Shown here piece by piece: positions 19,395-30,484 of a stretch of DNA of 64,000 nucleotides; position 1 is the first letter of the stretch, and every line of letters starts with the position of its first letter. A model generated the notes under the pieces. It made no database searches, was not told the origin of the DNA, and was given only the letters and a program-made list of their open reading frames with translations. The DNA comes from Gymnothorax reevesii. Its lineage: Eukaryota; Chordata; Actinopteri; Anguilliformes; Muraenidae. Both the position numbers and the translations under genes were made by a program. The stretch covers positions 26,863,719-26,927,718 of the forward strand of contig CM056577.1 in NCBI GenBank assembly GCA_029721435.1. Reading direction: 5' to 3'.

Positions 19395-20277
19395 TATTAG
19401 AGTCAGAGATATTAATTCAAAAATGGGACACAAATATGGAATACATGCTGAGTATGTATTCCGTGCGAGTGCCGTCACATTTTTCTCTTAAAAGTATTTG
19501 TTGACTTTTTTCTCATTGACGGTCATCTACTTCTTGTCTTCTAATTGATTTGCACATTTAACCATTCTTGTGTGTGTCAGTAGAAGGGACTGTATTGTAA
19601 CCGTAGATCTCTGCCCCTTTGTCTGAGGTGTTCTTGTCGGCTGATTTGCGCTTTATTGATCAAGTCTTCGTGATGTCAATCAAGTCTTCATGATGTCAAG
19701 ATCACTCGACAATCTCTACACTACTGCCCGACTGCTGGGCAGCCAATACTCTCTGTTATTTCTCAATAACCCCAAGAGAAATGCTTGCCCATTATGAACT
19801 CATGTCTTTCAGGGAGGGCTGTGACGGTCTAATAGAGGGATCGTTCTTGTGTCTGTTTTGCTCTGACTGCAGAGACAAGCTAGTGGAATTTTCATCCAGT
19901 AGAGCTCTCCTTGTATTCACCTTTACCATTTCCAACAGTGCAATAAACTCCCAAAGGCTTCTTCGCACCTGATTAGCATCTGATTAGAGAGATTTTGCTT
20001 TGCGGCGCACACCGGGAATTCAAACTGCTCAGCGCTCACGCAGCTCACCTTCCATTGGTTTATTTTTCTTTCGCATTTATCTGTGACTCCCCCACACGAG
20101 CCTTTTCTGCCTCCATTTGCTTGAAAAACTTTTGGTCATCCGTCAGTCTTTCAGTCAATTTATTGATTGCCTACTCAGGAATAAAAATGGTCTTGTCCAT
20201 TGTGAGTGAGAGACAATTGGGACATTATTAGCTCTGTCTGAAAGGTCATGGGATCGGTTATATTTCTTACGTTGTTT
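19395..20277. other. No gene seen
   Basis: Moderate-GC sequence without recognisable mobile elements. The frames 19781-19972 and 19995-20231 have no family resemblance. Confidence 0.3.
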
Positions 20278-20282
20278 GATTG

Positions 20283-20765
20283 TGTCATGTGCAGGAATGG
20301 AGAGAGACCCGAAGCACAAAGTAGCGAGCGAAACAACTGGTTTATTAGTCATTGTACCAAGTTAACAATGGTGTCACAACACAAGAACAATTGCAAAAGG
20401 AAATACAAAAGTGGAAATGCTTACGAACTCCAGAAGTGAGAAAACAGCCAATCCCAATTAGGTGAAGAATATACAAAGACGTGGATATGTGAGCTCTGGA
20501 AAAAAGAATTAAATTTAGAAAGAGGAATTCAGATATGTGAGAAAACACACAAGCTCACATAAAGAGAGAATTAAGTCCTCCAAAAGGGAGAAAACCGAAC
20601 CAGCATGAGTAGAAAAGCAATGGGTCTGACTGACAGGAACTAAATACTAAAGTGAGGTGAGATCTAAACTAATGAGAGAAACGAGCTAATAATTGAATAA
20701 TGAGTGTGTGGCAGGAAACTATGCTGGCAGGCAGGGCTGACGAGCTTCAGTTGGTGCTCGTCACA
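20283..20765 (-). mobile_element. Solo LTR, 483 bp, GATTG target duplication
   Basis: GATTG flanks it perfectly at 20278-20282 and 20766-20770. It starts TGTCATG and ends GTCACA on the plus strand (TG...CA). On the minus strand AATAAA (plus 20341-20346) lies 58 bp before the LTR end, which gives the orientation. The frames at 20248-20548 overlap it and are not genes. Confidence 0.88.
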
Positions 20766-20770
20766 GATTG

Positions 20771-22890
20771 CTGGATTGAGGGATGGCAAAAATAAAACTG
20801 AGCTACAGATTTGCAAAAAAATTTTTACCAGGGGTGGGAGTTGCCAAGTCCACTTATAATACGTGACTTTGGGCTTTTTTTTTCCTGAAGTAGCTTGAAA
20901 AAATTATGGGTCGCGGGTTGGAGTTTTTTTTGGGGTGTTTTTAAAAATATGGCTGCTTGTTAGAGGAGTGTAACAAGCGACCTTATTGTGATATGTTTAT
21001 GGTTACCATTTCCCCTCGATTCATTGATGGACTCATTCATGGGTCTCATTCATGAAATGTTCATAAATTTGTGCGTAGATTTGCACATGAAAGCCTACGC
21101 TACTAAAATTATACCTGACGGAGACAGTGACATGCCTCTACTTTTATTTTTTTATCATCATCATTCAAATTGTAATTTCCAATAGTGACAAGCACTATTT
21201 ATGTGCATTCTTAAATTTACACAAGCACCACGCTTGGTCAGCAGCATGTGTAGATTTTCTTAGCAGCCACGAAAAGATCAGAGCTACTAAAATATTGATG
21301 AATGTGGAGATGTGAGAGAACCCTCCCTCCTCGCCCCTTCCTCAACAAAATGAAAGAAACCCCCCCCCCCCTCCTGCTCGACAAGGTTCACCCCAGGTCT
21401 ACACCTTCTCAGTATCGTCTTATTCATATTGCATTTGTTTTGGGCTTTTTTTGAAGCTGCGGTCGCTTATTTGTCTTATCAGAGTTGGCAACCCTGGAGG
21501 TGGGGCTTAGCCTGACTTAGAGGTGATTCGATTTTGAGAGAGATCAGAGTCTGAACCTGAATCCAGAATTTTATTCAAGGATTTCTCATTGTTGCGAGGT
21601 AAAGACACGTTAGTCTTCAGAAACATGTAACAAATTGAAATGATAAAAACTGGGGAGCGTTACCTCAATGGTCCCAAGGACATACCACACACTGATCTGG
21701 ATGCACATCTCTTTCTGGATCCTGGGACTGAACGATGGAGCGCATTCAGGCATCACTATTGTAGGATAACTAACAGATGTGCAGACTTCAACCATCACTG
21801 GATAATTGCTGACAGTGTTGAAAGATTATGGTCCTCGCTGCATAAAAGAGCAAAAAATACAGAGAATCTTTCGTTATGACGTCGACAAATTGTTCAGCCT
21901 TGATGGAGGTTTGTAATCTTGGAAAGATCTTCCTTATTTATGTATTTATTTTAATTATAAACAGAAATGTTTCAAAATATAGATTATGCAATGACAATAA
22001 ATGTTTTAAGTGTATGTTAGTACCATACACTGCATGTTTAATCTGGCAGGTGTGATCAATAACCTTATTGTGAACATGACACTTACATCCGAGGCCCTGG
22101 TGTAAGTGCAGCAGGAGCACTGGACTGCCTGAAGAGATATATCAGCTTAATAGGCTGCAAACTACCCTATTTACATTTTCAACAAGCCAGCCTTTAGCTC
22201 CAAAGCATAATTAGAGAAATGTCACCAGCCCAATTTCCAGAAGAATAATTATTCTAAGAGCAAGGTTGAACCATTTGTACATTACAGCCAACACTTTTGC
22301 TTAAACAGTTTGCCTCGGAATATTTTACTTTTATCTGATCCTACATGAAGCACTTGGGCCGCTAATTGCTGTTCTGCGGTCAAGCGGGAGGATTTTTTGA
22401 CTTAGCTTCCACACAAGGTCATTATCGTCACTTATTCCTAAGATAAGCTTTATTCAGAAGTCTAACTCTCTGAGCTCTGGGATCTAAATCACTTTAAAAA
22501 GCGACGGCTGAATGATGAGTGGGCAAGAAAGTAAAAGACGTGGCAAGTAAGACCCCTCCCTTCCATCTTTTATGCTGGGGCTCAGTGGGAAAGGTGCACA
22601 TTAGGCAGCAGGCCAGGAACTGGAAGTAGGATTATCCTATCGTGAAGACGGGACAGATAGAAACTAATGGAGGATCAATAATTCTGGTCAGGTTCTGGAT
22701 CTTCGATCTTCTCTTAGCGGCATTTTCAGTCACTGATTGCAAAATACACCAGCAGTTCTCATATTGGCCTTATGTTGGGCCTGTCCAACTTAATTTATTT
22801 CTCCTTCAAAGTATTTGGCATGAGAAATGAATGTTGTTCACCCCAAACTTAATTACATTTTGAAGAATTGTCATGCAGAATGACCTAACG
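20771..22890. other. No gene recognised; low-complexity poly-C at 21361-21372
   Basis: The frame 21640-21879 (79 codons, plus) is open and has mixed composition, but I recognise no domain and see no splice context. The segment 22140-22480 is smooth, non-repetitive sequence that could be a conserved non-coding element; this cannot be judged without alignment. Confidence 0.25.
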
Positions 22891-22894
22891 CCAC

Positions 22895-23330
22895 TAGTCC
22901 CCGGTTCTCAAATCATGGTCTTCAAGGACTGAGAACTGCTGCCACGCCCCCCTATCTTTACCTAGGGATCAGGTGTAAAGACATTCAGAGGCACTTAGCG
23001 TTTATTTACTTACCTGGGACAGAAAACAGATAAATTACCAGGGCTGGAGTTTGATTTGAGGTCCAGATTTGAGGATCTGTGCCATAACTTGTGCAGACAG
23101 TCAGAGTGACTGGTTTTCAGCAGGGCTGGATGATTACTTATGGGGGATAGAAGCAGCTGCAGAGTCTTTGAAGGACTTGCGCGGCAATTGCTGAAGCAGA
23201 GGACTCTGCAACAGTTGTTAGTTGGCAGGTGTAAACACTGGAAGTGTTGAATCCTCTCTAGCATGGAAAGACACCTGATTCAGCCAATCAATACCTTGAC
23301 TGAGGACCATAATTAGCTAGCTAGTCAAAA
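22895..23330. repeat. Probable interspersed repeat (TCTTCAAGGACTGAGAAC type)
   Basis: The left part (CCGGTTCTCAAATCATGGTC, TTCAAGGACTGAGAACTGC) and right part (ACACCTGATTCAGCCAATCA, GACTGAGGACC) resemble the two ends of a fish repeat carrying 'dinucleotide-free' promoter-like sequence. GGACTGAGAAC and its near-inverse occur at opposite ends. The minus frame 23010-23264 lies inside and is unrecognised. Confidence 0.4.
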
Positions 23331-25290
23331 TTGATGTTTTACAGCTCTTCTGGTGCAGTATCCATGGCGTGTCCAAATCAACACACTTGCCTCCTTGCAA
23401 TTACCTTGCGTGTGCCATGAGAATATGAATAAGTTGGCTAACTTGCTGATTTGGACACAATCCTGTCAAGCTAATGCCAAGCAGGATGATTAGACACACT
23501 CAGCAAATACCAATACACAGCCAAATAAAATAGTTTTTAACCTGCCATTTTGCCTGTGCAAGGTCTCTATTTGTTTTGCATCCCACATCATTGTATTGTG
23601 ACAGTAATGGCTCGTTTTGGATCAGCTACAAAACAGACTCCAAGAAACATGTTTTGTCCTTCAGCAATTTCACTGGCTTTTTTCCATTTTTTCAATAAAC
23701 CTGTTTCTCTGTGTACACTTTGTTGAAGAGTAACGAATGAAAAATCAAGTGACTATGTAGAGAGGGACCACAGAGGGATGCTTCAAAATAAGAACAAGGG
23801 AGATCTCTTTGATAATTGAAATCTTACGCTGAAAAGAAATGCCTCTCGACTGAACTTGCAACCAGCCTGATGTAACCTCATCTTACGGTAAATGGTGCAT
23901 CGGTCTATACATCTCTCAGCAACGACATCATCATCATCATCATTAGTGTTCACTAAATTTCGGAAACATAACAGACTTCGAAATTTCTTGAAGCTTATTG
24001 AAATTTATCCCTCAATGCCCGAGTTTTCCCCTTTAAATGTGGAAGCAGGTCACACGACATGCCATTTGGCGCCCGTTGAAGGTCATGCCTCAGCTGAAAA
24101 TGCCAGTTATCCATCATGAAACCAACCCAAATGTCACACCAGGCAACCAGCTCGTAATTACAGTGGTACGCCTGTCGCGGAATCATCGGTCACGCGGAGC
24201 CTGTCCATGCACGGAGCTGAATTCTGAGTGTACCGCGACATGCTTGCCAAATTATTAAATGTGTATTAAGATGAATATACATTCCTGTAATCAGATGATG
24301 GCACATTGCATTTAATCCTGTTTAGAGTAGTTCATTTAGTTATGTTTTTATTTTATTCTAATTATGCGCTCTGAAACATCATTGCTTTCAATAACTGCAC
24401 ATACTGGTAGCACAAACATTGCAGAATGTTCAGTTAAGATGATTCTTATCACATGCTTGCGATTTAACAAATTAAGGTGTTATAGGAGGTGTAAAAATCT
24501 GAAAGATTGCTGCAGCATTTTTCAATTACATTTCTTTTGTCATGATTAGCATCTTCATTTGGCATATCTGGGCTTGATTATATTCTCTTCAACAGCAAGT
24601 CCATAAAAAGCTCTCGGCTGTAAGTCGCTGTAATCGCGTCAGCATTTTTGCGAGGTATGCCGGGTGAAATGGTAATAACTGTTTATCAGTTTTTTAATAT
24701 GTTTTTCAAACTCAGACCTTAACCTCATTTCTGCACAAATGGAGGGTGTTTCATACTTATGGAGATACAGCTGCTGAATTCTGGATCCAGTCACAAATAT
24801 CCCCAACATACAACATATGTGAGGCAAAATGGACACACCTCGAATTTAGGAGTTGATATACTTTTAATTAGGATATTGTATCATGAAAGATTACAAGCAA
24901 AGACTTCTTTTTGAATTTTTTTTTTAGTGATGCAGATCAATGTCTTGAAGATTAAGTGATAGGTGTAGCTAAAAGAAATGTATCCTGGCATATTATTTTC
25001 TATCTTACTGCAAAGCAGCGCACTGTTTTGTCAATGTATGTGACCGTTCAGGGGATAATGCCTTTTTTTCAAGCACATCGTTATGAAATGATGTATTTTC
25101 ATATTTATTCAGAGCAGAAAATGCTGTCTTTTATCTATGGCTCTGTGAAGCTGGGGGAAACATTACTGCTCAGCTGAAAGACAGTCAAAGCAATCTCTTC
25201 CTGCCTAGTTTTCTCACCCTGGAAGGCACCACCAGAACCGCTGCCACCTCTACTCATGTAGCATCAACAAGGTAGGCGGTAGTATTGTGG
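23331..25290. other. No gene seen
   Basis: Mostly AT-rich unique-looking sequence with a short (ATC)n at 23929-23942. The GC-richer patch 24000-24240 has open frames on both strands but no recognisable protein; it may be a non-coding conserved block. Confidence 0.25.
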
Positions 25291-25299
25291 CTATATTAG

Positions 25300-25551
25300 C
25301 GCGCTGCGTGCACACACAAAGAAATGCACGCACACGCATTCGCGCATGTCTACGCATGCACAGACCACTCACACACGCACACGTACCATGCGCACACACG
25401 CGCACGCACAGGCGCGAATGCACATACACAAACGTGGGCAAGCATGTACACGTATACACACACACATATATATGCACATGCATGCACATACACACACACA
25501 GACACATAACAAACAAACGAACACACAGACACACGCCCACTTGAAAGCATG

Positions 25552-25594
<43 letters not shown>

Positions 25595-25708
25595 GCACAT
25601 GCATACACATACACACGCACAGACACATAACACACAAACATCCGCACGCACGCTCACACAGACACACACGCCCACTTGAAAGCATGCACACACACACACA
25701 CACACTGT
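25300..25708. repeat. CA-rich microsatellite region with 121-135-bp higher-order duplication
   Basis: Alternating purine-pyrimidine DNA with a pure (CA)n of about 36 bp at 25553-25587. CATATATATGCACATG starts at 25465 and again at 25586, and GCCCACTTGAAAGCATG at 25535 and 25670, so a block of roughly 120-135 bp has duplicated. The histidine/threonine-rich (plus) and valine/cysteine-rich (minus) frames here are artefacts. Confidence 0.93.
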
Positions 25709-25807
25709 TCTCCATTTTCTGAGTAGTCAGGTCCCTGCACAATAAATAAGAAAATAAAGGCTGTGAGTTCATAGAGGGAACCATATAAACACCCTAGAGC
25801 ATGGAGA

Positions 25808-25832
25808 GAGAAGAGAGAGAGAGAGAGAGATA
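25808..25832. repeat. (GA)n microsatellite
   Basis: Nearly pure GA dinucleotide repeat of about 25 bp. Confidence 0.9.
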
Positions 25833-25833
25833 G

Positions 25834-26585
25834 CAGAAAATACAAACAAACAACAGGAAAATGTATCTACAAGCAGGTTGTTTTAAGTTTCAGATTCTCA
25901 GACTGGGGTTCGGAGAGGAGAAGCCATTTGATACTGCATCTCATCAGAAGAGAAGAGGCAGACAGACCTGTTACAGATTCAGGGAGAACAAGTTCTCAAT
26001 CACAAGGAGTGAGGGGGAAAGAGTACTCTCTTCAGTGGAGGCCTCTAACAGACTGCAGTGAAGCGCACAAAGGCTGCAATTCTGTCAACATTTTCCCTCC
26101 ATTTTCACAACATTCTCTTAATTCAGTGGAAGAGTTTGTCCCCTGATTCACACCCCCATCGCATTTGTCCATGTGTTTTGTAATTGACTGTCGCTGTAAG
26201 ACTTCACACATAATCCCTAGCTCAACGTTTATTCGTGATCAGTAAATATCAGATGAATGAAGCAGATGTGTGAATTATGCCATCAGCAGATGGATAGTTT
26301 TCAGCAGTGAATGCCCAGCTCAGTTTCATTGTGAGAAATGGACAGCCTCATATTTCCATCAATGGCCTCTCTTGTCCGTGGCATCTGTTTTGCTGTAACT
26401 GTAACTGAATTTGGAGAAAATTCTCAAATGAATTATTCTGTTGTGCTAAGTGCATGTTCTCGAGATGCATTATTCAGAAGTCCGTTTGTGTATTCTTGCC
26501 ATTGCTGAACATTTTTTCTCTGCCAGATTAACTGGCTGTCTAAATGAGTTCCTGAAGGTTTTCACACGTACAGAAACACACGCAC
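25834..26585. other. No gene recognised
   Basis: Two overlapping plus-strand frames (25861-26061 and 25928-26146) have mixed composition but no recognisable domain and compete for the same bases. I do not call either. Confidence 0.3.
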
Positions 26586-26591
26586 TCATAC

Positions 26592-26627
26592 GCACGCACG
26601 CGCGCACACACACACACACACACACAG
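26592..26627. repeat. (CA)n microsatellite
   Basis: ACGCACGCGCG followed by a pure CA run of about 22 bp. Confidence 0.9.
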
Positions 26628-26752
26628 ATGCATTTGGTTATATTCACCCACCTTTTGCTTCCAACAATGGAAGCCATGATGAAAACAAATTAAATGGTCA
26701 TTTCTGAATGCAAAGGTTACCAGCAAATGTTAAGATGGACCGTTCGTCAGTT

Positions 26753-26820
26753 AATAATAATCATAATCATAATAATCATAATAATAAGAGCATTATTACT
26801 ATTATTATTATTATTATTAT
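26753..26820. repeat. AAT/ATT triplet repeat with inverted halves
   Basis: An (AAT)n tract with ATC interruptions (26753-26786) faces an (ATT)n tract (26794-26820) across a short AGAGC centre, so the two halves can pair. Confidence 0.85.
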
Positions 26821-26919
26821 GCTGCAGCTATTAGAAACAAAATGAAATATACAGAGGAAACACCAACTTCTAGCAATTTATCTGTCCTCTTCATGTTTCA
26901 TCTTTTGCCCATTTGTCGC

Positions 26920-26992
26920 ATTTTATCTTTAAGCGCATTGAGTTCAGGCCTATCTTATGAAATGTGCTATGTAAATAAACTTGACTCAACTC
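26920..26992 (+). repeat. Retroposon-like 3' tail (GCGCATTGAGTT...AAATAAACTTGACT)
   Basis: The sequence resembles the 3' tails of fish retroposons: TTTAAGCGCATTGAGTTC followed by GAAATGTGCTATGTAAATAAA. Only the tail is recognisable; the family is uncertain. Confidence 0.45.
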
Positions 26993-27132
26993 CAGTCATA
27001 CACTAATTTGGGGGCCAGTTCTGATTGGACCCAGGCCTGAGCTGCTAGCTGCACTGTGATTGGGAGGCCCTCGGGTGTCAGATGTGGTTGCTGTCCGAAG
27101 CTCATGAGACTGGAGAAGAAGTGAAGTGAAGC

Positions 27133-27186
27133 TAGGGGAACAGGGGGTGGGGGTGGGGTGGGGTGGAGTGGGGGGGTGGGGGTGCT
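27133..27186 (+). repeat. G-run cluster with strong G-quadruplex potential
   Basis: GGGG, GGGGG, GGGGG, GGGG, GGGG, GGGGGGG and GGGGG runs occur within about 50 bp, separated by one to a few bases. A C12 run at 27298-27309 lies nearby. The proline-rich minus-strand frame 26986-27336 is a product of this composition and is not called as a gene. Confidence 0.8.
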
Positions 27187-27439
27187 GCCAGCTGTGTAAT
27201 GCGCCCCCTCGAGGCCGCAGGACGTTTGATCTGACTGATCAAGCATGTGCTGTTCTTTACTCGCGAGCTGAGGGAGTTCGCAACCCTTAACCAACACCCC
27301 CCCCCCCCCTTCAGCCTGGACCCTGTACAGAGCCACGTGTCTGCAGTGAGGAAACCCCGTGGTGCATGTGCTGTGCTAAGGACCAGGCAGAGCGGTACGG
27401 ACCACTGCTCAGAGGAATGAATGACAAAGTGCTTATTTT

Positions 27440-27478
27440 AATAATAATAATAATAATAATAATAATTCTAATAATAAT
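27440..27478. repeat. (AAT)n microsatellite
   Basis: ATAATAATAAT... run of about 28 bp with one TCT interruption, directly upstream of a retroposon-like tail. Confidence 0.9.
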
Positions 27479-27482
27479 GCAT

Positions 27483-27725
27483 CAATTTTATATAGCGCTT
27501 TTCTGCTTTCTGGGCACTCAAAGACGCTTCACAAGGATACATTATTTATTCACTCATACGCTCTGATGGTGGTAAACTATGTTTTTGTAGCCACAGCTGC
27601 CCTGGGGCAGACTGAATGGTCATTATTCTAACATAGCATTGAAGAGTGGGACTGGACCAGCGTGCTCCAAACACCTCTCGTCAATTCAATTCAGTTCAAT
27701 TTTTTTTATGTAGCACTTCTTACAG
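27483..27725 (-). repeat. Retroposon-like tail fragments (ATAGCGCTTTTCTG..., TCAATTCAATTC...)
   Basis: TATATAGCGCTTTTCTG...GGGCACTCAAAGACGCTTCACA followed by CCTGGGGCAGACTG matches a block order seen in many fish repeats, read from its 3' tail. TCAATTCAATTCAGTTCAATT at 27681-27701 is a second such tail start, into which the following retroposon is inserted. Confidence 0.5.
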
Positions 27726-27740
27726 AAGAAACATTCCAAA

Positions 27741-28123
27741 TATATATTTTCAGGTTGACATCTGTTGAGGAGTTAAGACTTGAGAGATTCAAGAATTTTG
27801 TCATGTATTACAGTAGAATTGAGCGTGCGATGGCCTATGAGACGGGACTAGTAATTTATGCCAAAAGATGGGATAAAATTCGGGAGGCTGAAGGTCGGGA
27901 ATAATAAAGAGATGGAATGGATGAGCAAATAATTCAAAATGCCAAAGATATAAAATGAATTTAATCCTTATTGTATTGTTTTTTATTTATTTTTATGGGC
28001 CTTTTTTCCCCATGCGTGTTCTGTCAGGTGATAAAAATTCATTATTAATTATATAACTGATTGAATGAATAAAGTTGTCCTCCAAAGTGGGGGGGTGGTG
28101 GTGGGATAGAAAAAAAAAAAAAA
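27741..28123 (+). mobile_element. 5'-truncated LINE-type retroposon with 14-bp target duplication
   Basis: AGAAACATTCCAAA occurs at 27727-27740 and again at 28124-28137. Between them lies 383 bp ending in an A-rich tail (28109-28123). The plus frame to 27904 ends ...LRLERFKNFVMYYSRIERA... then GLVIYAKRWDKIREAEGRE and a stop, in a style like the C-terminus of a LINE ORF2. An AATAAA precedes the tail region at 28067-28072. Long duplications, 5' truncation and poly(A) are the signature of target-primed reverse transcription. The LINE family is uncertain. Confidence 0.75.
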
Positions 28124-28202
28124 AGAAACATTCCAAACTGTTGTCCTGTACAGAGCAGCAGTAGAATGGATGCCTGGCTCGAGTTGCAAATATATACTCA
28201 AC

Positions 28203-29667
28203 TGTTGTGATTCTGCTTTTTGCTCATGTTATGATTCTGCATTCTGCTTGTTGTGTTTCAGGGTTCTGGCCTTTGGCCAGAACAGTATTATTCATGGTTT
28301 TAACAGTTTCATGTTCCAAGTTTCTTAATGCATAGTTCATAGTTTCATAGTTCATAGTTCATGTCACAGTTTTTCCATTTCATGTTCCATGTCCATGTTT
28401 TTACTTTTCCATGTTTTTGTTTTTGCCAGGTCTGCCATGCCACTCCACCGCTTGTCTGCGTTCCGCCCCGTGCCTTCGTTGCTGCACATTTCTGAGCTCT
28501 GGTTGGCTTTGTGGTTTCTCCCTTCCTTCTGTGCTGTGCTGATTCGGGGCTCTCTAAGCTTAATTGGCAATTAACTGTTTTTAAGTTACTAACATTTACT
28601 AACACTCACTGGGTGGTGTAATTCTTAGATAGGCACATTACTAATACTACTAATGTAGACAGGGAGTTTATTGTCATGATTCCCGCTTTGCTATTTCAAG
28701 ATCTTGCTGTGCTTTTCTGTTCTTAACATTCATGCTTGCTTCCAAACTGCATACTTAATTGGTACTTAAGCTGAGCACGCTCATTCTCTTAATGAGCAGG
28801 TCATGTCATCCAATCTCTGTCCATGTCTTGATCTTGCCATGCCTCTTGTTTCTCTCTCTCCAGGTGTTACCCCTTGTGTCATGATTACCAAGCCTTTATC
28901 TGGTTGCGGTGGAAGTTGGCTGGCAGACAGTGTCTCAAGTTTGTTTCTAGTCGCTTCTCGTTTAGCCAAGTTCTTGTCAAGTTCCCTAGTATTTGTCCTA
29001 GCCTCTCGTCTTGTGTATATATATATTTAGTATTGTTATTTATTTTTCTTGAGTATCTTGCCTGGAGTTTCCAGTGTCTTTTTGTTTTTTGCCTTTTGCA
29101 TTTTTTGTTTATAGCTCTGTGTAGCTTCCTTAGTTTGTTTTTTGCAACCCTTTGGGCCAAGTTTTTTGTTGGCCCTCGTGCCTGTTTTGTTTTGGTTAAT
29201 AATAAAATCCTCATTCCCTTTTCCCGCATCTGGTGTCACTGATTCCATATCACTGCTGTCATGTTTAAGTTCTGTGCCTGGCTCAGCCATGTATGCTTTT
29301 TGTGTATATAAGATGTCTGTTTGGTTCTCACTCTTGTCAGATCGCTCTCCCTAGTTTTCTCGTGCCACGTTTCTCGCCTTGATCTCTCAGTGTTTATCTT
29401 TCTGACTGGACCGTCTTTGATATCGAGCTTTGCCTACTCCCTGTACTTTTGCCGCATTCTTGTTTTTTTGACCTCTTTTGTCTGACTACGATTTTTTGTG
29501 ATTGGTGCCCTGTGTATGACTCTGGATTTCGCCCTTTGGATTCTGATTTTTGATTGCGGACATTGTACTGTTGCCAGCTCTGTTGGGGGGTTTCCCCCTT
29601 CAGAAATAAAGCCTCCTTTTTACATTTTACTGGTGTTTGCTCTTGGTTCATTTCGTAAAACCTCACA
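28203..29667 (+). mobile_element. Outer LTR (about 456 bp) split by a nested LTR; CTCAAC duplication
   Basis: CTCAAC lies at 28197-28202 and 29668-29673. Removing the inner insertion leaves 28203-28248 joined to 29258-29667, which starts TGTTGTGATTC, has a TATATAAG box at 29304-29311 and AATAAA at 29605-29610, and ends CCTCACA. Its ends resemble the 3120-4368 LTR. The frames 28803-29814 in this interval are not genes. Confidence 0.8.
28249..29252 (+). mobile_element. Inner LTR (1004 bp) nested in another LTR; CTGCT duplication
   Basis: CTGCT flanks it at 28244-28248 and 29253-29257. It starts TGTTGTGTTTC, ends CCATATCA and has AATAAA at 29201-29206, 46 bp before its end. It aligns end to end with 16159-17152 (inverted). 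It is a solo LTR with no internal gag or pol. Confidence 0.87.
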
Positions 29668-29673
29668 CTCAAC

Positions 29674-30237
29674 AACAAAAGTGCAGTTATAGGTAAGGTG
29701 GTGCTTTGTCAAAGTACTATTTGGCCCCTGGATGGGATGGAGGGATAAATTTGAAGCGTTATTGTGTCGGCGTGAGGTTTTTCCTGTCACTTTGGAAAAT
29801 GACGGGCGAAGCACCGAGGGTGCGCTCCTCGCACGGTCTTAAATGTGAACACAATAGGCTTTTGTTTGTGAAGGCCAGGAGAAGAGCTGTTCCATTAAAA
29901 CTTTCCCTGTATGCGGTCATCAGCGGTCATCAGTGTTCACCAGGACAGAAGGCCAGTTCTCATATGCTCTCAGATAGCACTCCTTCATCCTGAAGAGGAA
30001 TGCCTTGATTAAAAGCAATAGACCATGAAAGACATATTGGAAAATTCCAAGCTTAAGGCCATTTGGGCATGGTTGCAAATGCGCTTGGGGGACTGTTTCA
30101 CTGATCATGCATTTATGTGCTCGATTTCAAGCCTGCAGCAGCACATGGATGGAGCCAGAGGATGTGCACTTTGTGTGGCGACTAAAGCTAGCCTGGCATC
30201 TACTGCAAGTATCTGCACCAGTTTTTTCTTTCTTCTA
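29674..30237. other. No gene recognised
   Basis: The frame 29706-29993 (95 codons, plus) is open but unrecognised, and antisense frames overlap it. No repeat family was identified. Confidence 0.3.
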
Positions 30238-30484
30238 CACTGTAAACCCTGATAGTGCGGTGAACTCAAATGTTTTGTGAAAACAGTCTACCTCAAAAAG
30301 ATTTTGCAGGCCAACTTAATTGCATTGTGTGGAAAGAACTGAAAGAAAATCCGGTAAAGTTATTCTTTTACTCATTTTTAAGCGCTGTCAACGCAAAATC
30401 ATTAAGTTGGCATACGCAATTTATTTGAGGTCATCGGTTTCCACATAACATTTCAGTTCACCACACTTATCAGGGTTTACAGTG
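30238..30484. mobile_element. MITE, 247 bp, CACTGTAAACCCTGATA inverted ends
   Basis: The left end CACTGTAAACCCTGATAGTG (30238-30257) and right end CACTTATCAGGGTTTACAGTG (30464-30484) are near-perfect inverted repeats, and GGTGAACT/AGTTCACC extends the pairing. Inner segments also pair (ACTTAATTGCATTG against GCATACGCAATTTATT, loosely). It has no coding capacity. I see no clear target duplication, so the superfamily is open. Confidence 0.85.

Noticed and set aside
21640..21879. 79-codon frame of mixed composition as a host exon
   Set aside because: There is no recognisable domain, splice pair or neighbouring exon.
25287..25784. Long open frames on both strands in the CA-rich region
   Set aside because: They translate to His/Thr and Val/Cys dipeptide repeats from a microsatellite; several frames are open at once.
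26986..27336. 116-codon proline-rich frame on the minus strand
   Set aside because: Its Pro/Thr run is the complement of the G-rich tract and no domain is recognised.
28345..29814. Several 60-120-codon frames between 28.3 and 29.8 kb
   Set aside because: They fall within two nested LTRs and overlap in several frames.
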